This document shows positions 12,019-25,559 of a stretch of 64,000 nucleotides of DNA, in pieces. Made by a program: the position numbers and the translations under genes. The stretch covers positions 25,622,249-25,686,248 of the forward strand of contig CAMTDV010000015.1 of assembly GCA_947069175.1 (NCBI GenBank), read 5' to 3'. The notes beneath the pieces were generated by a model. The model had not been told where the DNA came from, ran no database searches, and was given only the letters and a program-made list of their open reading frames with translations. Origin of the DNA: Scalesia atractyloides (taxonomy: Eukaryota; Streptophyta; Magnoliopsida; Asterales; Asteraceae). The stretch's first letter is position 1. Each line of letters opens with the position of its first letter.

Positions 12019-13608
12019 CTCTCTACAATATAACTCTCTCTTTTGGATTACATTCTCTAAAATACAACTTATCAATTGACCTTAGCTATTGACTTTCTGA
12101 GCTGCTAAGCTAAGCTCACAAGCTCCTAAGGTACCACATCAGCAGCTTCCAGCCCACAAACTATGCAACTTGGAATCACCATAGCTTCTAGCTTACCGCT
12201 AGATCTCAACCACAACTTCCCTAAGCATTCCATATCTACTACAAGAAACCAGGGTCATTACTGGCGACGGGCAATAGCGGCGACAAGCATATTGTCGCCG
12301 CTAATGGTCTATCCGGAACCCGGTGTTTAACAACAAACCCTAACCATTGATCCTTATCCAGATCCAATGGTTGGGGTTATTTGGACCAATAGCGCGACAG
12401 AGGGATAGTCAATAGCGGCGAATGGCGACCCCGCTAAAACCTAGTGTCCTGCATTGAACCCTAGCCACTCATTTCATATCTAGATCCAACGGCCGAGATT
12501 AAGCACAGGCAATAACGACGATAATATAGATCAATAGCGGCGACAGGTTGTTGCCACTAAAACCCTAAACGCATAACCAGCTATACAACTACGCGTTTCT
12601 TTCATCCTTTTCACATTTTCCCCCAATCTTCTTCTTCCCAACCGATGAAAAACCCAAATTTTTTGCCCAAATCGGTAAGTTAAGTTTGTTTTTGTTAAAT
12701 CTCTTCTATAATTTGTTATATACATGTTACACTCTTTAATTTTTGTGTATTTTTTGTGAAGAAATCAGATCACGACCATCACTTCTCCAGTCACCGCCAT
12801 CAATTTTCTGGTCACCACCTCGTATCCGGTCAACATCTACTTGAAACTTCAAATTAATTAGTTTTACATGTATTTTTGGTTTATGTTGGTATGTAAGGTT
12901 GTATTATTGTATGTAATTGTGTATATGTTAGTGAATGTGTGTGAAAATGTATAATGTAGGTGTATTTGGTGAAAATGTGTGTATGAAAATCTATGTATTT
13001 TTGTATTTACTTGGATGTAAGTATGTAAATGTGTATCTAAGGATGTATGTTTGTATATAAGGTTGTATATGTTAGTGAATGTATGTGAAAATGTATAATG
13101 TAGGTGTATTTTGTGATATCCCGGGTTTTTCGTGACACTTGTCGAATAATATATGTGCTAAGTATTAAACGTGCATGGAATGAATACGTGATGAGTGTTT
13201 GTGTGATTGTTTAGTTATAAAGTAATTATTGTAGATATGTACACGAACCGAACCGCGACACGAACCAACCTCGATTCTTTGTGACTCTAGGAATTAACCA
13301 AGTTTAGAACTCAAACCATTATCGGCCGTGCGCAAACCAAACCGCAAACCCAAAACCGAGATCAAAGTTAAACCTTAAACTAAAAACAATCCGGCCGCAA
13401 GATCAAACCCGAAACCACAACATCAAAACCTAAACCCTAAACCAAAACACTCTCGGCCACATGATCAAAACCGCGGATTTATTTAGTTCAAACCCAAACC
13501 GAACCCACCCTATTCCTTGACCGCGAGATCAAGTCCAAACCAAACAAACTCACTTTAGTTCCTCGGCCGCGACTCAAACCAAAACCGTGATCTCCATCTT
13601 GTTGCGAC

Positions 13609-13618
13609 TATATATATA
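13609..13618 (+). promoter_or_regulatory. TATA box of the solo LTR
   Basis: TATATATATA about 500 bp into the LTR, followed by ACAACTCACATGC and a C/T-rich leader. This is the expected layout of a retrotransposon promoter. Activity cannot be judged. Confidence 0.45.
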
Positions 13619-15597
13619 CAACTCACATGCATCTTCCTTCACAATTCCTAAAACCCTAACAAGCAAAACAGCCGTCGGCTGCTTCCTCATGCTCCATTGA
13701 TCGCAAAACAGCTTCCATTCCTTCATCATCTCGATCTAATCAGCTGGTTCACTCTCTCGGTCGCTAACAGCCGGTTACCTTCGGTCCCTTTTCAGTCTCG
13801 GTCGCGAGATCAGCTTTCTTTCTCTCGGTCTCAGCAAGCAGCAGCCCTCGCCATCTCCCCTCATCGTATTCACGGTTCGTTTACATTGTTATTAAAAGAT
13901 TAGAGGTTATCTCTGATTACAAGATCATGTTCGGATTATGTGTATGCTTGAATGATTAATTGATTAGTTGTTTCGGGTCTTATATGTTGAATAGATAATC
14001 GGCTGTTTTGATTATGTTCTTATGTATAAATGTTTGCGGAAATCATAAGTGCTTGAATGAATTGATTGTATTGTCTTCGGATTACATGTTTGAATGAAAA
14101 GTCATGATAGCCGATTTGCTAGTAATGTGTGCAAGTGAGGTTTGTTCGAAATCTGAAAATCATAAGCTGTATTGGTTTATAAAGACAAGAGATGTTGACT
14201 AGGGTTTGCATGGATAGGTTATTAGTATTAATCTAGGACTAGAAATCAGATCTAGATCGCTTAGGTTAATCGCATGAACGGGTTATACGAGTTCAGGATA
14301 AACATATGCAGAAAACAGCCTACTGAATAATAGTTACAGCCGACTTCATCTGGCTGTAACTTGGTCGTTAGTTGTCGAAAAACGGATTTTTCGATGTCTA
14401 GAACGTAGAGATTTGAATAAGGAATCTAATGGCGCTAGATTCATAATTTTCTGAAGTCGTTTGATATTTTTAAAGGGCTAAATAAGTTCAGTAACTAAAA
14501 CTGTGAAAATCCTGAAATTTTGCTAGTTGTTTATCAAGCTAGATTTTAAAATCAGTAGAGAGTTGAGTCATGATTTTTGTACAGCAACTAGGTATAGAAT
14601 TTTCCGGGCAACACCAATTGGAATTTTGTTAATCGGACGATCAGTGATTTTTAAATAAATTCTTCCGTGGACTGCAGTCAGAAAGCGGTAAATCTGACTG
14701 CAGCTTAGTGAATTAATATTTATGGTTAATTGGTAAAGATTTAGGACTTGGAAAAATTATATAAATTTCTATGGTATAAATGTCACCTACTGTAAAAATA
14801 TGGGAATTTTTGGAATGATAGAACTATTTTATAAAAATCCTAGAAGACAGCTGAATAATTGAGTGTTAAGCAGAAAGTTGATAACTTGTGATTGTATGCA
14901 TTAAAGTGCTGCATGGATTTGGAATATGTTCATGATAAGTTGATTGTTTACCATGATCACATGAGAATACTTGCATGCATATTTGAGTGTTAAATATGTT
15001 GTTTGTGTGTATCACCTTGTGAGTAAATTGCGTGTGGAATTTGTATTGGTGTGATTACACACTGACGTGGAATTAATTGGTTTGTTAGGACGCAACTAGC
15101 GGTCCCATCTCTTATAACATCTTTGCTACACTAACCGAGCAAATAAAGGTGAGTTCACGGCCCCTAACTTTATCCGGTTTTTAAACAACAGGGGGAGAAA
15201 CATGTATACACTCTCAAACTCAATCTCTTTACGTTATACGAATTTAACGTCACATAACTATACGGTAACTAAGTTAATGTTAATGTAATGTTATGGTCAC
15301 TAAGCAGCTTTATCACTTAAGTCCTCGACAATCTCCTCGGATCGTTAGTATTTGGGTTAAATAGCGGGGGAATTATAAGTAATACTACTGGGCCCGACAA
15401 GCCCCATCCGAGCTAGTCGCGCTAGCCGACCTGGTATGGTCAACGGGTGAATAATTGGCCTAACACCGCCATGGTCATGTGATAGGCCTGGCAAAACGGA
15501 GGTACAACAGTCAGCTTCGATCGCGAACTCTTACGTGACATGACTTTAGGCTAGCTACCTATATACATTAATATTGAACTTAATTACGGATCAACTT

Positions 15598-15764
15598 AAT
15601 ATTCCGGGTTTGGAATATTGGAAACATCAACTTATTATCCCGGGTTGGGGATAATGGAAACAACAACTTAATATTCCGGGTTGGGAATATTGGAAGCAAC
15701 AACTTATTATTATTCCGGGATTGGAATAATGGAACTGATACGTTATCCCGGGTTGGGGATAACG
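15598..15764. repeat. Five tandem hairpins with covarying arms in the solo LTR
   Basis: Five perfect stem-loops at about 32-39-bp spacing, each with loop GGGTTG, GGGTTT or GGGATT. Stems: AATATTCC/GGAATATT (15598-15619), ATTATCCC/GGGATAAT (15634-15655), AATATTCC/GGAATATT (15670-15691), ATTATTCC/GGAATAAT (15709-15730) and CGTTATCCC/GGGATAACG (15741-15764). Arms differ between repeats, but each difference is matched on the opposite arm. Linkers are GGAAACAACAACTT-like. Confidence 0.9.
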
Positions 15765-16638
15765 GAGAGAACAAACTATAACCGAACAAACGAATTTATG
15801 AAAACCTGTGAACTCACTCATCTTAAATGTTGACACTTGTTTCTTTACATGTTTCTCAGGACGCTAGGAGCTCTAGGTGCACGCACATGCATTGAACAAG
15901 ACATCTTTATCGAGTCTCATTTATTAATATTGTTTTGGGATTTTTCATTTGTTTTGGCGTTTGTGTTGGCGCCCGCATCATTACTTATTTATGCTTCCGC
16001 TCAAACTTAAAATTTATACTCTGCTAAATATTGGTAATTGATATAAAATCTAAAATGAACGATTTTGGAAAACGTATTATCAAACCATGTAGAGTCGTTC
16101 GACGTACTAGTGTTTCAGATTCTGGTTTGTGCACACGCCTCGCGGTAGAACTCCGCAAGTGGAAATTGAGGGTGTGACATATTTGGTGAAAATGTGTGTA
16201 TGAAAATCTATGTATTTATGTATTTAGTTGTATGTAAATGTTTATGTAAGGATGTATGTTTGTATGTAAATGTGTATATGTTAGTGAATGTATGTGAAAA
16301 TGTATATTGTAGGTGTATTTAGTAAAATGTGTGTATGAAAATCTATGTATTTATATATTTACTTGTATTTAAGTATGTAAATGTGTATGTAAGGATGTAC
16401 GTGTTTGAATTCATTATTTTAAACATAACGAGCTTAGAAATACCCGATCGATATTGAAATCATGATTTAAAACATAATGCGCCGCCCAAAAATTAAAACA
16501 ATCATTAAGAGCATAACAATCTTAAAAAAACTGCGTCCGTTTTTTAATTCATCATTTTAAACATAACGAGCTTAGAAATACCCGCCTGAAATTGATTTAG
16601 AAATTAATTTCTGGTTGTCCCCGTTTAGCTTGGGACTG

Positions 16639-16846
16639 CTTTTTGAATATTTTATCTCATTTAGGATGTGAATGTGTATTACATGATTGTTTGTTTAAGA
16701 AGGATCCGGTTATCATTTTATCTTTGCTCCTCGGGTATATATATCATTACATATATACTTGGGAGCTAAGAGGAAATGCTGCCGATTTTTTCTAAATAAA
16801 CAATCATGTAATACACATTCACATATGAGATAAAGTGTTCAAAAAG
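16639..16846. repeat. Long inverted repeat upstream of tnp2 (unit 2)
   Basis: Same foldback as at 4074-4281, again ending about 60 bp before the tnp2 ATG. Both arms are retained with similar pairing. Confidence 0.75.
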
Positions 16847-16907
16847 TGGGTTTAGCAGCCTACCCTTGTCTTGTTAATCTTAAATCAGATTTTCTTTCAG
16901 TTGAATA

Positions 16908-19900
16908 ATGCCTATCGATAAAAGCTGGATTGATTCCCCATGTCTTTCACCTCACTACAAGCAAGGACTCGAGTCTTTCATCGAGATGTGTGAAAGAGTG
17001 ATCAAACCACGATGAAGTTAGATGTCCGTGTAAACTATGTAAAAATTCCTGATTAATAAACATGGCACAAATGAAACGCCATTTGCGTATTAGCAGTTTT
17101 TGGAAGGAATACACGAAGTGGACCTATCACGGGGAAACGACTCCAGTTGCGAAAGTAGACGATGTTGCACAACAAGACGGTATGGGAAACATTATTGAAG
17201 ACGTTAGGGGGGAGTGTATGGAAGAAGATATATACCTTAACCAATCGAATGGAGATAGTAGCAGTGTTGGTGATGATTTTGAAGACATGGTAAAGGAAGT
17301 TGAAACATAATTATATCCTGGTTGTACTAAGTATTCTTCTCTTGACTTTTTAGCAAAGCTTATGAATATAAAGGATATGCACCATTTGACTAATGAAGCA
17401 TTTGATCATATCCTCCGGTTGTTGCGAGATTCAATGCCAGAAGGCAACAAGATTCCCCTTTCATATTATGTAGCTAAGAAGACATGTAAGAAGATTGGTT
17501 TGGCATATTAGATGATAGACGTGTGCACAAATGACTGTGCTCTCTTTTGGAAAGAAAAAGAGTCTTTGCAAAATTGTCCCGTTTGTAATGAGAGTAGATG
17601 GGTCGATAAAGACACAAAAGGCACGAAGGTGGCTCGTAAGGTGTTACGACACTTTCCTTTGACGCCTAGACTACGACGTTTGTACAGTTCAAGGCACACA
17701 GCAAATTACATGATATGGCATAGTACCGGGCAATCAGAAGATGGGACTATGCATCATCCAGTTGATGGATCTTCATGGCAAGACTTTGATAAAAGTACCC
17801 AAACTTCGCGATGGAGCCACGAAATGTTCGCCTAGGGCTTGAAGCTGACGGTTTTAATCCTTTTAACAACGGTGGCGGATCCCCAACTCATAGCACGTGG
17901 CCGGTTATACTCACTACATACAATCTGCCTCCATGGCTATGCATGCGAGAGTCCACATTCATCTTAACCTTGTTGATTCCTGGCCCTAAATCACCTGGGA
18001 AAGACATGACAATGAAGGTGGCGTTGTTATGGAACATAAATGACTTTCCAGCCCGTAGTAGTCTATCAGGTTGGAGAGGACAAGGCTACATGGCATGCCC
18101 AACTTGCAACCAAGACACTCCTTCAATACACGTAACCGGTAAATGTGCTTGTGTTGGTCATCGCCAGTTCTTAGATGCTAACCATCAATGGAGAACAAGT
18201 CTCGAATTTAACGGGAGACCCGAGACACGAGACCCTCCGAGACAATTTAGTCCAGCTGACATAGAAACTCAACACAGTGGTTTAAATAATCGTCTACCAG
18301 GCAAGCATCCAGCTTTTGGAGGTGGGAGGATAACCCGGTCAGATTACGAGCTGAACTGGTCCAAACGAAGCATATTTTTTGAGCTTGAGTATTGGTCTTC
18401 TTTGCATCAGAAACATAACTTAGATGTAATGCATATAGAGAAAAATGGTGGCGATAGCTTACTCGGTACTCTTCTAATGAACGATAAGAGCAAAGACACG
18501 CCAAATGCACGGTCCGACTTGGAAAACCTAGATATTCGGCTGACACAATGGCTGAAACAAACGGGTGGCAAGTTCTTAAGTCCCCACCCAAAGTACTCAT
18601 TCAAGTCCGATGATCAAAAACTTTTTTGTCAGTTTATAAAAAATGTTAAACTACCAGATGGGTTTGGATCTAATATCAGTAAGAGGGTGACAGATAACAA
18701 TGCAAACATTACCGGGTTGAAATCTCATGACTATCATATCCTCATGCAACGTTTGATACCGATTGGAGTTAGAGCGCTTTTGACCAAAGATACATCTACA
18801 CCAATAGTAGACATTTGTATGTTTTTTAAGCAACTTTGCTCTAGAACATTGTTGGTGGATGATATGAAGAAAGCAAAGGATGACATTATTACCATCTTAT
18901 GCAAGTTAAAGATGATCTATCCACCTGCGTTCTTTGACATTATGGTTCATTTACTTGTGCATTTACCTGATGAGGCGATTGCGGGAGGTCCAGTAGCTTT
19001 TAGATGGATGTATCCATTTGAACGGTACATGAAAAAACTAAAGAACTATGTCAGAAACCCGGTAAGGCTGGAAGGTTGTATAGCTGAAGCTTATGTGCTT
19101 GAAGAAGCTCTAACATTTTGTTCAATGTACCTTCAAGATGTTCAGACTACGTTCAATCGCCAAGATAGAAACGAGGATGTCATTGTTGAAAAAAGAAAGT
19201 TATGGGTGTTTGAGTCCAAATGTCATCCTGTTGGCGCAATAAAGAACAAACATCTGTCATTCATCGAAAAAAACCAAGATGGAATGGTTTGTCCTCGAAA
19301 ACTGCACAGAAAGTCAGGGAGTACATGAAGTGAGTGTTTCTATCTTTAACTTTTCATAATCTGTTAATTAGTATTTTTATTCCTTGCTTATATTTGTGAT
19401 CAATGTAGTGAATTCGAACATACACATCCCCAAGATGATCTTAAAACCGCATTTCCGGGATGGTTTCTCCATAAGGTATAATACATATATAACACGCATA
19501 ACTCTACATTTGCTGGCTAATACGTATATAACAAACATTATTACTCTGTATTTGTTAGGTCAATTCGATGAAAACACAAAATTCTCCAGAATTCCACCCA
19601 GAGTTGTATGCTCTTTAAATTTGTGCGAAAATGAATGCTTATACTTATGCTGCTTGCATAGTCAACGGTGTTAGGTATAAGACAATTGAACGTGATGCAA
19701 AATGCGCAATGCAAAACTCTGGGGTGGAAGTGGTTGGAGAGAACGGTGTCAAATTTTTTGGCCAACTAGAAGAAATTATTGAGTTGCGTTATACAAATGA
19801 TTATTCAAGTGTCCTATTTCGGTGCAAGTGGTTTGATACTCGAAGGGGTGTAAAACCATGACAATAATATCACCAGTATAAGCACTGAACATTAATGGGA

Positions 19901-20291
19901 CAAAGACGATCAACTCATATTTGCTTCGCAGGCCAAACAAGTGTTCTTCATCCAAGAATCATCTCGAAACAAAAAAAAATAAACGTAGGTGGGTAGTCGA
20001 AAATGTTAATCATCGAAAAATTTGGGATCGGCCATTAAATGATGACGACGTCAAGAAGGTTCAAAATGTTGACAAAAGCTTAGAAGATATTGACGTTGTC
20101 ACAACAACTCTTCATCTGATTGTCCACGTGTCATTGATTTGACCCAATACTTTCAAACTGGATCTTCTTCTCATGTTACTGGGGGTGAGCCTGCAATTGA
20201 AGTTGTTCCCCCAATGGCTACCGCCGATGAAGTGTTTGAGATCGAGACTGATTGTGATGAGGACGATCCCGATTATATGGAGTCTGACTAA
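16908..20291 (+). pseudogene. CACTA transposase (tnp2/TNPD-type), unit 2, broken
   Basis: It starts MPIDKSWID; a two-base deletion near 17007 shifts the frame. It shares with unit 1 the TAA near 17308 and the TAG near 17509. The tnp2 core is split between 17512-17835 and 17811-19328. The second piece is the longest transposase frame here (505 residues). It covers the rest of the tnp2 domain, the DUF4218-like region and the QDVQTTFNRQDRNED stretch, ending at a splice donor near 19329. HIEKNVCDSLL of the sister copies is HIEKNGGDSLL here. The DUF4216-like exon is at about 19631-19861, with the same frame break as unit 1 after RGVKP. The acidic tail ends at 20291. Confidence 0.85.
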
Positions 20292-20427
20292 AAGAAAAGT
20301 TGTTGTAATTTGTATTAATTTCTATTTGTTAAACACTTGTTGAAATATTTATTTGAACATGAGTTACACTTGTTGATTAATTTCTATTAGATACACATGC
20401 TGTAACATTTATAACTTTTTAGGAATC

Positions 20428-21895
20428 ATGACTTCTGTATTGTTGATACTTTCTTATCTGATGGCGGATCTGGCCCATGGGGGACACGGGGGTGACGACG
20501 CCGGTGATCCACCGCAGTTTAATCCTTTTTTCAGAGGCACACATGAGGCAGATGGTATGACTTTTAATAAATTATTTTTTAGTTTTTGTACTTGATATAT
20601 TGTAAATGTTATTACTAATTATTTATGTTTTAATTGCAGCTGATCTCCCAAAGAAGGTTAGAGGGAGAGCAAAAAACGAGAAACTTCATCGCATGGTAAA
20701 AGCGGGGGGGGGGGGGGGGGGGGTTAATATATATGGCGGACCATCCCATTCGATAAAATAGGATGGGAAAATGTGTCACAACCGCACAAGGAAGCCATCA
20801 TGAACCACTTGAGGGTAATATTTTTTTATTTATGTTTTAATTTCAGCCGTTTGACGGGTCGTTAGACTTAATTTATAATAATATTTTAAAGTTTTTATTT
20901 AATTTGTAGGAAAACTTTAACTTTGACGAAGTGGAACATGATCTAGAACCACTTATAGGGTGGAATCAAGAATATGCTTATGAAGTGGTACTCCAACCGC
21001 CCGAACGATGCTAAAAAAATATTTGTTACCCACGGAGGGTAAGAGGATGTTGGTAGGGCAGGGCATACCATCCCGATGATATGCCCTATTAAAACTGGTT
21101 GAGAGCCAACAACGGTTTCTAAGACGAAAAATATACTAAAAGATGTGAGGCCAACAAAAATGTCCGCGGGAAACAACTATTCCCATTCTGTGGGGGGACA
21201 GCGTCATACGGTAGCGCCGCCTACAAAAATGTAATGTTTTATATATGTGTGTGTGTAAGCTTTTGTTTATTTAATGACTAATATAAGTTTAATGTTAAAC
21301 ATGATATAGATTGGGTACCGGCGTACGCTAATACCCACCAGGATAAGGAGGGGAATTGGGTTGACCCGGTTGCCGAACAGAATTACGAAAGTATTTCTTT
21401 TAAGTATATTTTTCTATAACAAACAAATATATATATATATTTTATTATCTTTGTAATATACGGCGGAATTTACAACAAGCGAATGGCACGGTGATGGTCC
21501 TCCACTTGCCCTATTTCAGGAAGCGTTGGGAGAGCGGAGAGGATGGTACCGGGGGATGGGGCCTAAACCTTCTTCAAATACGCCCCCAAACTTGCGGCTT
21601 CCCAACCCGAGACTCAACAACCCTTTACTGAGGTAAACTACACAATTTATATAATGATAAACAAACGCATGTTTCCTTTTTAACTATATGTTGGTAGCGT
21701 TAATTAATATGCTAATATACGTTTTGATATTTATTATTGTAGAGATTTGTTAATAATTTGTTCCAAAGCCCAGCCTTCCTAAATCAACTAGACAACTATC
21801 TTATTTCAAATGGAAAACAGCCCGCAAAGGACGATAATTACGATGATTGTTACAGCCCTTATTTCGATGACGAAGAAGAGGATGATGAAGATTAG
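20428..21895 (+). pseudogene. CACTA tnpA-type gene, unit 2, broken
   Basis: The first exon is better kept than in unit 1 (MADLAHGGHGGDDAGDPP, then FNPFFRGTHEAD before a GT donor). In the second exon a run of 20 G (20704-20723) is joined directly to GTTAATATATATGG, so the LTFERGVTYTPVGATRDMF block seen in units 1 and 3 is deleted. The later exons (FDEVEHDLE, WVDPVAEQNY, TTSEWHGDGPPLALFQEA) remain, with the same one-base loss as unit 1 before the last intron. The acidic C terminus ends at 21895. Confidence 0.7.
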
Positions 21896-24099
21896 GATGA
21901 TTTCGAAGCATGACTTGTGATTTTTAATGTTTTTATGCAACTGTAGGATCATAATTTCGGACTTAAATGTTGTTTGTAATTTTATTACATTTTTGTTTAT
22001 GTTATTGCTGTTTGATGTATTAGAAATTTGGCAGATTGCGTTTTTTTTCGGAAACATGGTGAATGCAGCTGTATTTAGCTGCTGTTAAAAAAATTTGACT
22101 TTTAGCAGCGACACATGTAGCTGCTAATGATGGTAAGCAATCGCCGCTAAAGACAAAAAGCAATAGCGGCGACACACCCATTACCGGCGACAAAAGCAGA
22201 AATAGCGACCCATCAATAGCGGCGACACATTAGCGGCCACGTGTCGCCGCTATTGATCAATATCAGCGATAAAGACCCTCAATACCGGCGACAGCTGTCG
22301 CCGGTAAATATACTAGTTTCTTGTGTCAAACAACTATAATTAGACATAAGCTCACTTTCAAGTGCTAGAAGCTGACCAGAATTTACTATAAGCTCACATT
22401 CACACAAAAGAAGCTCGAAATAGAATTAGACATAAGCTTCTAAGACAGGGAGCTTATCCACATATCTAGGCAACTAGTATATAAATAGAAGATAGAGATT
22501 CATTCTCACACTTCAACAAAAGGAAACCTCTAATGTAGTAATCAGAAGAAAATAACTTCCGTCAACTAGAAGCTTATCCTGGTATAAAGGAAGCTCACTA
22601 GCATGCGGCATAAGCTAGCATCTATGAGAATCTCAGTAGCATGCAACTCACCTTTACACAAAAGAAGCTCACTTTCAAGCGCTAGAAGCTGACCAGAATT
22701 TACTATAAGCTCACATTCACACAAAAGAAGCTCGAAATTAGGCAACTTACCTTTGCATGTAAGACGCTCACTTCCAAAAACAAGAAGTTCACCTTTATAG
22801 GAAAGAAACTCACACCTGAATGAAATAAAATCACCCACATGCACCATGCACACACAAGTAGTTCATTCCTATACATACCTCGCTTTTACCTTCTTGGCCT
22901 CATTGCTTTTATCAGAGCATCACAACACTTCAAAAACCCAAATAGGGAAGGTAAGCTGCTTCATATTATAAGCAAAATCCTTGAGCTCTTGTCTAGGAAA
23001 AAGTAAAGAACTAGAAGAAAGTTCCAATGGTTATTGGGACACACAACTAGAACACTCACGTAGTATGGCCTACCATGAACCATGGGATTATGGACTCAAC
23101 AAGATACAAGGCACATTGTGAACTATTAGAAATGTTCAAAGCCACTACTTGTTTAGAATAAAGTCCACTAACACGGTAATTCCATTCTTGCATGGACATT
23201 TAGACACTCTTCAACAAGGACGGGCAACTTTAGAAGTATATATAACCATTCCTTGTAAGCTAGAAATGTCACTTCTATGAAACAAAGCTTGCTGCCTCAA
23301 AGAAATTGTAGCTTCCTTACTATGTTGTCCCATCACAACAAAATCAAGCAGGTTGCCACCCCGGATTCGTTAAGACAACTAAAGAAACTTGTGCGGAAAC
23401 CAGAAGAAAGATGCTTAGAATCTCGAAAAGCACCAAAGGAAACCGAAAAGGTTAATATCTTCACGGAAAGCTTAAAAGCTTAAAAGCAAATAAACCCCAA
23501 AAGAAGCATAGAAGTTTCATACGGGACAAAAAGACTCATAGTTGATAGTTTCTCCTAATAAGCTTCACATATGATAGCTTCTCCCAATAAGCTTCACATA
23601 TGATAACTTCTTCCAACAAGCTTCATAGTTGATCGCCTCTTCCAATAGCTTCATAGTTGATCGCTTCTCCCAATAAGGTTCAAGCTGATCGCTTCTCACA
23701 ATAAACTTCAAAGCTGATAGCTAACAACTTCAGATGTCAGCTTCTTTCAATGAGCTTCATGCCTACACAACTTATCATTGGAAGCTTCACCCTTAACTAC
23801 ATAACTTATGAGTCACAAGCACCCATAATTGCGTCATGACTACTTATGACTAGGGCTGATGACGTGGGTGCCCGGAGGCTCCCACTCAGCAAGGTTGGGA
23901 AATGACAGGTAGGAAGCGACAAGCAGGAAGCCATGAGCTTAACAACCCAAACATGAGAATAAGTTTAGTGGGCCAGCTCGACGTATCACAACCAAACCAA
24001 TTACGGTTGGGAAAAACATGTCTATAAATAGAGGGTCCACCCTCTCATTCCACTTAGGTTAATTGGTATGGACCTAGAAGCCATTGACTTGATCCATAC

Positions 24100-24662
24100 T
24101 AGAGGTGCTAAACGGGTCGTGTTCGTGGGTTGACGGGTTCAACCCGACCCGAACCCGAAAATTTTAGACGTAACCGACCCGAATCTGAAAATTTAGTCAT
24201 ACATATATGAATCCCAACCCGACCCGAATATTCTCTGGCTGACCCGAACCCGACCCATTCAACCCGAAATTTTATATTTTTTTTACTTTTTTCAGCAAAT
24301 TAATATATTAAAGTTAACATCTACTACAAAAAATCAGAAATTTATATAATAAAATTACATTAAAATAAAAAAATCTTATGTCAACTTTCCTTTTTAAGTT
24401 ATAATTATAGAATAAAATACAAACCCACTTTTAATTTATGACATAAAACATATTGTAAAAAAATATAATTATAATAGAAATTGGTTAAACGGGTCAACCC
24501 GCCAACCCGACCGGGTTGACCCGAACCTGGCCTGTTTAGCTAAACGGGTTCGCGGGTTCAACTTGAAACTGACCCAAACCCGTTTTGAGTAAACCCAAAC
24601 CCGTAAATTTCGTGTTAGGTTAGTGTCGTGTTTTCTGGTTGTGTTAGAAATTCATACCCCTA
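24100..24662. mobile_element. hAT-like MITE, unit 3
   Basis: Copy of the element at 2216-2776 at the same position in unit 3, with the same ends and an AT-rich centre. It was duplicated with the unit. Confidence 0.5.
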
Positions 24663-25559
24663 CTCTCTACAATATAATTCTCTGTTTTGGATTACATTCT
24701 CTCTCCAAAATACAACTTATCGATTGACCTTAGCTATTGACTTTCTGAGCTGCTAAGCTAAGCTCACAAGCTCCTAAGGTACCACATCAGCAGCTTCCAG
24801 CCCACGAACTATGCAAACTGGAATCACCATAGCTTCTAGCTTACCGCTGGATCTCAACCACAACTTCCCTAAGCATTCCCTATCTACTACAAGAAACCAG
24901 GGTCATTATCGACGACGGGCAATAGCGGCGACAGGCATATTGTCGCCGCCAATGGTTGATCCGGAACCCGGTGTTTAACAACAAACCCTAGCCATTGATC
25001 CTTATCCAGATCCAATGGTTGGGGTTATTTGGACCAATAGCGCGATAGAGGGATAGTCAATAGCAGCGACTGGCGACCCTGCTAAAACCTGGTGTCCTAC
25101 ATTGAACCCTAGCCACTCATTTCATATCTAGATCCAACGGCCGAGATTAAGCACGGGCAATAACGACGACAAAAAGATCAATAGCGGCGACAGGTTGTCG
25201 CCACTAAAACCCTAAACGCAGAACCAGCTATACAGCTGCGCGTTTCTTTCCTCCTTTTCACATTTTCCCCTAATCTTCTTCTTCCCAACCGATGAAAAAC
25301 CCAAATTTTTGGTCCAAATCGGTAAGTTAAGTTTGTTTTTGTTAACTCTCTTCTATAATTTGTTATATACATGTTACACCCTTTAATTTTTGTGTATTTT
25401 TTGTATTTTTGGTGAAGAAATCGGATCACGACCATCACTTCTCCGTTCACCGCCATCAATTTTCTGGTCACCACCTCGTATCCGGTCAACATCTACTTGA
25501 AACTTCAAATTAAGGTTAGTTTTACATGTATTTTTTTTCAAAGTTTGGAAATTGTTTAC

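Larger units (their letters stand above)
13112..16179 (+). mobile_element. Solo LTR (3068 bp) inserted in the CACTA intron, TSD TATTT
   Basis: The insertion is visible because units 1 and 3 read GGTGTATTTGGTGAAAATG at this point. Here the sequence is GGTGTATTT, then TGTGATATCCCGGG to GAGGGTGTGACA, then TATTTGGTGAAAATG. The 5-bp TATTT is duplicated (13107-13111 and 16180-16184). The ends are TG and CA with short inverted terminal similarity (TGTGATATCCC and inverted TGTCACACCC). No gag or pol lies between. A TATATATATA box at about 13609-13618 precedes a pyrimidine-rich leader. Long LTRs of this type occur in gypsy chromoviruses such as Tekay, but the lineage is inferred. Confidence 0.85.
9673..22317 (+). 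repeat. Tandem unit 2, enlarged by a solo LTR
   Basis: Second unit, collinear with unit 1 from TTCTTGT at 9673-9679 through a CACTA element starting at 12237. It is 12.6 kb long because a 3068-bp solo LTR plus a 5-bp target duplication sits at 13112-16184; without it the unit is about 9.57 kb. It carries the 85-bp insert at 9706-9790 that unit 1 lacks. Confidence 0.85.
12237..22324 (+). mobile_element. CACTA (En/Spm) element, unit 2, interrupted
   Basis: Same family and position as in unit 1. The first base is mutated (TACTACAAGAAACC). The right end is TACTAGTTTCTTGT at the array junction. A 3.07-kb solo LTR lies in the intron upstream of the tnp2 gene. The tnp2 pseudogene (16908-20291) includes the longest open transposase frame in the window. 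Confidence 0.85.

Noticed and set aside
15580..15836. Two overlapping minus-strand ORFs with PTRDN and QSRNN repeats
   Set aside because: They are translations of the tandem hairpin array in the solo LTR, open in two frames at once, as short repeats often are.
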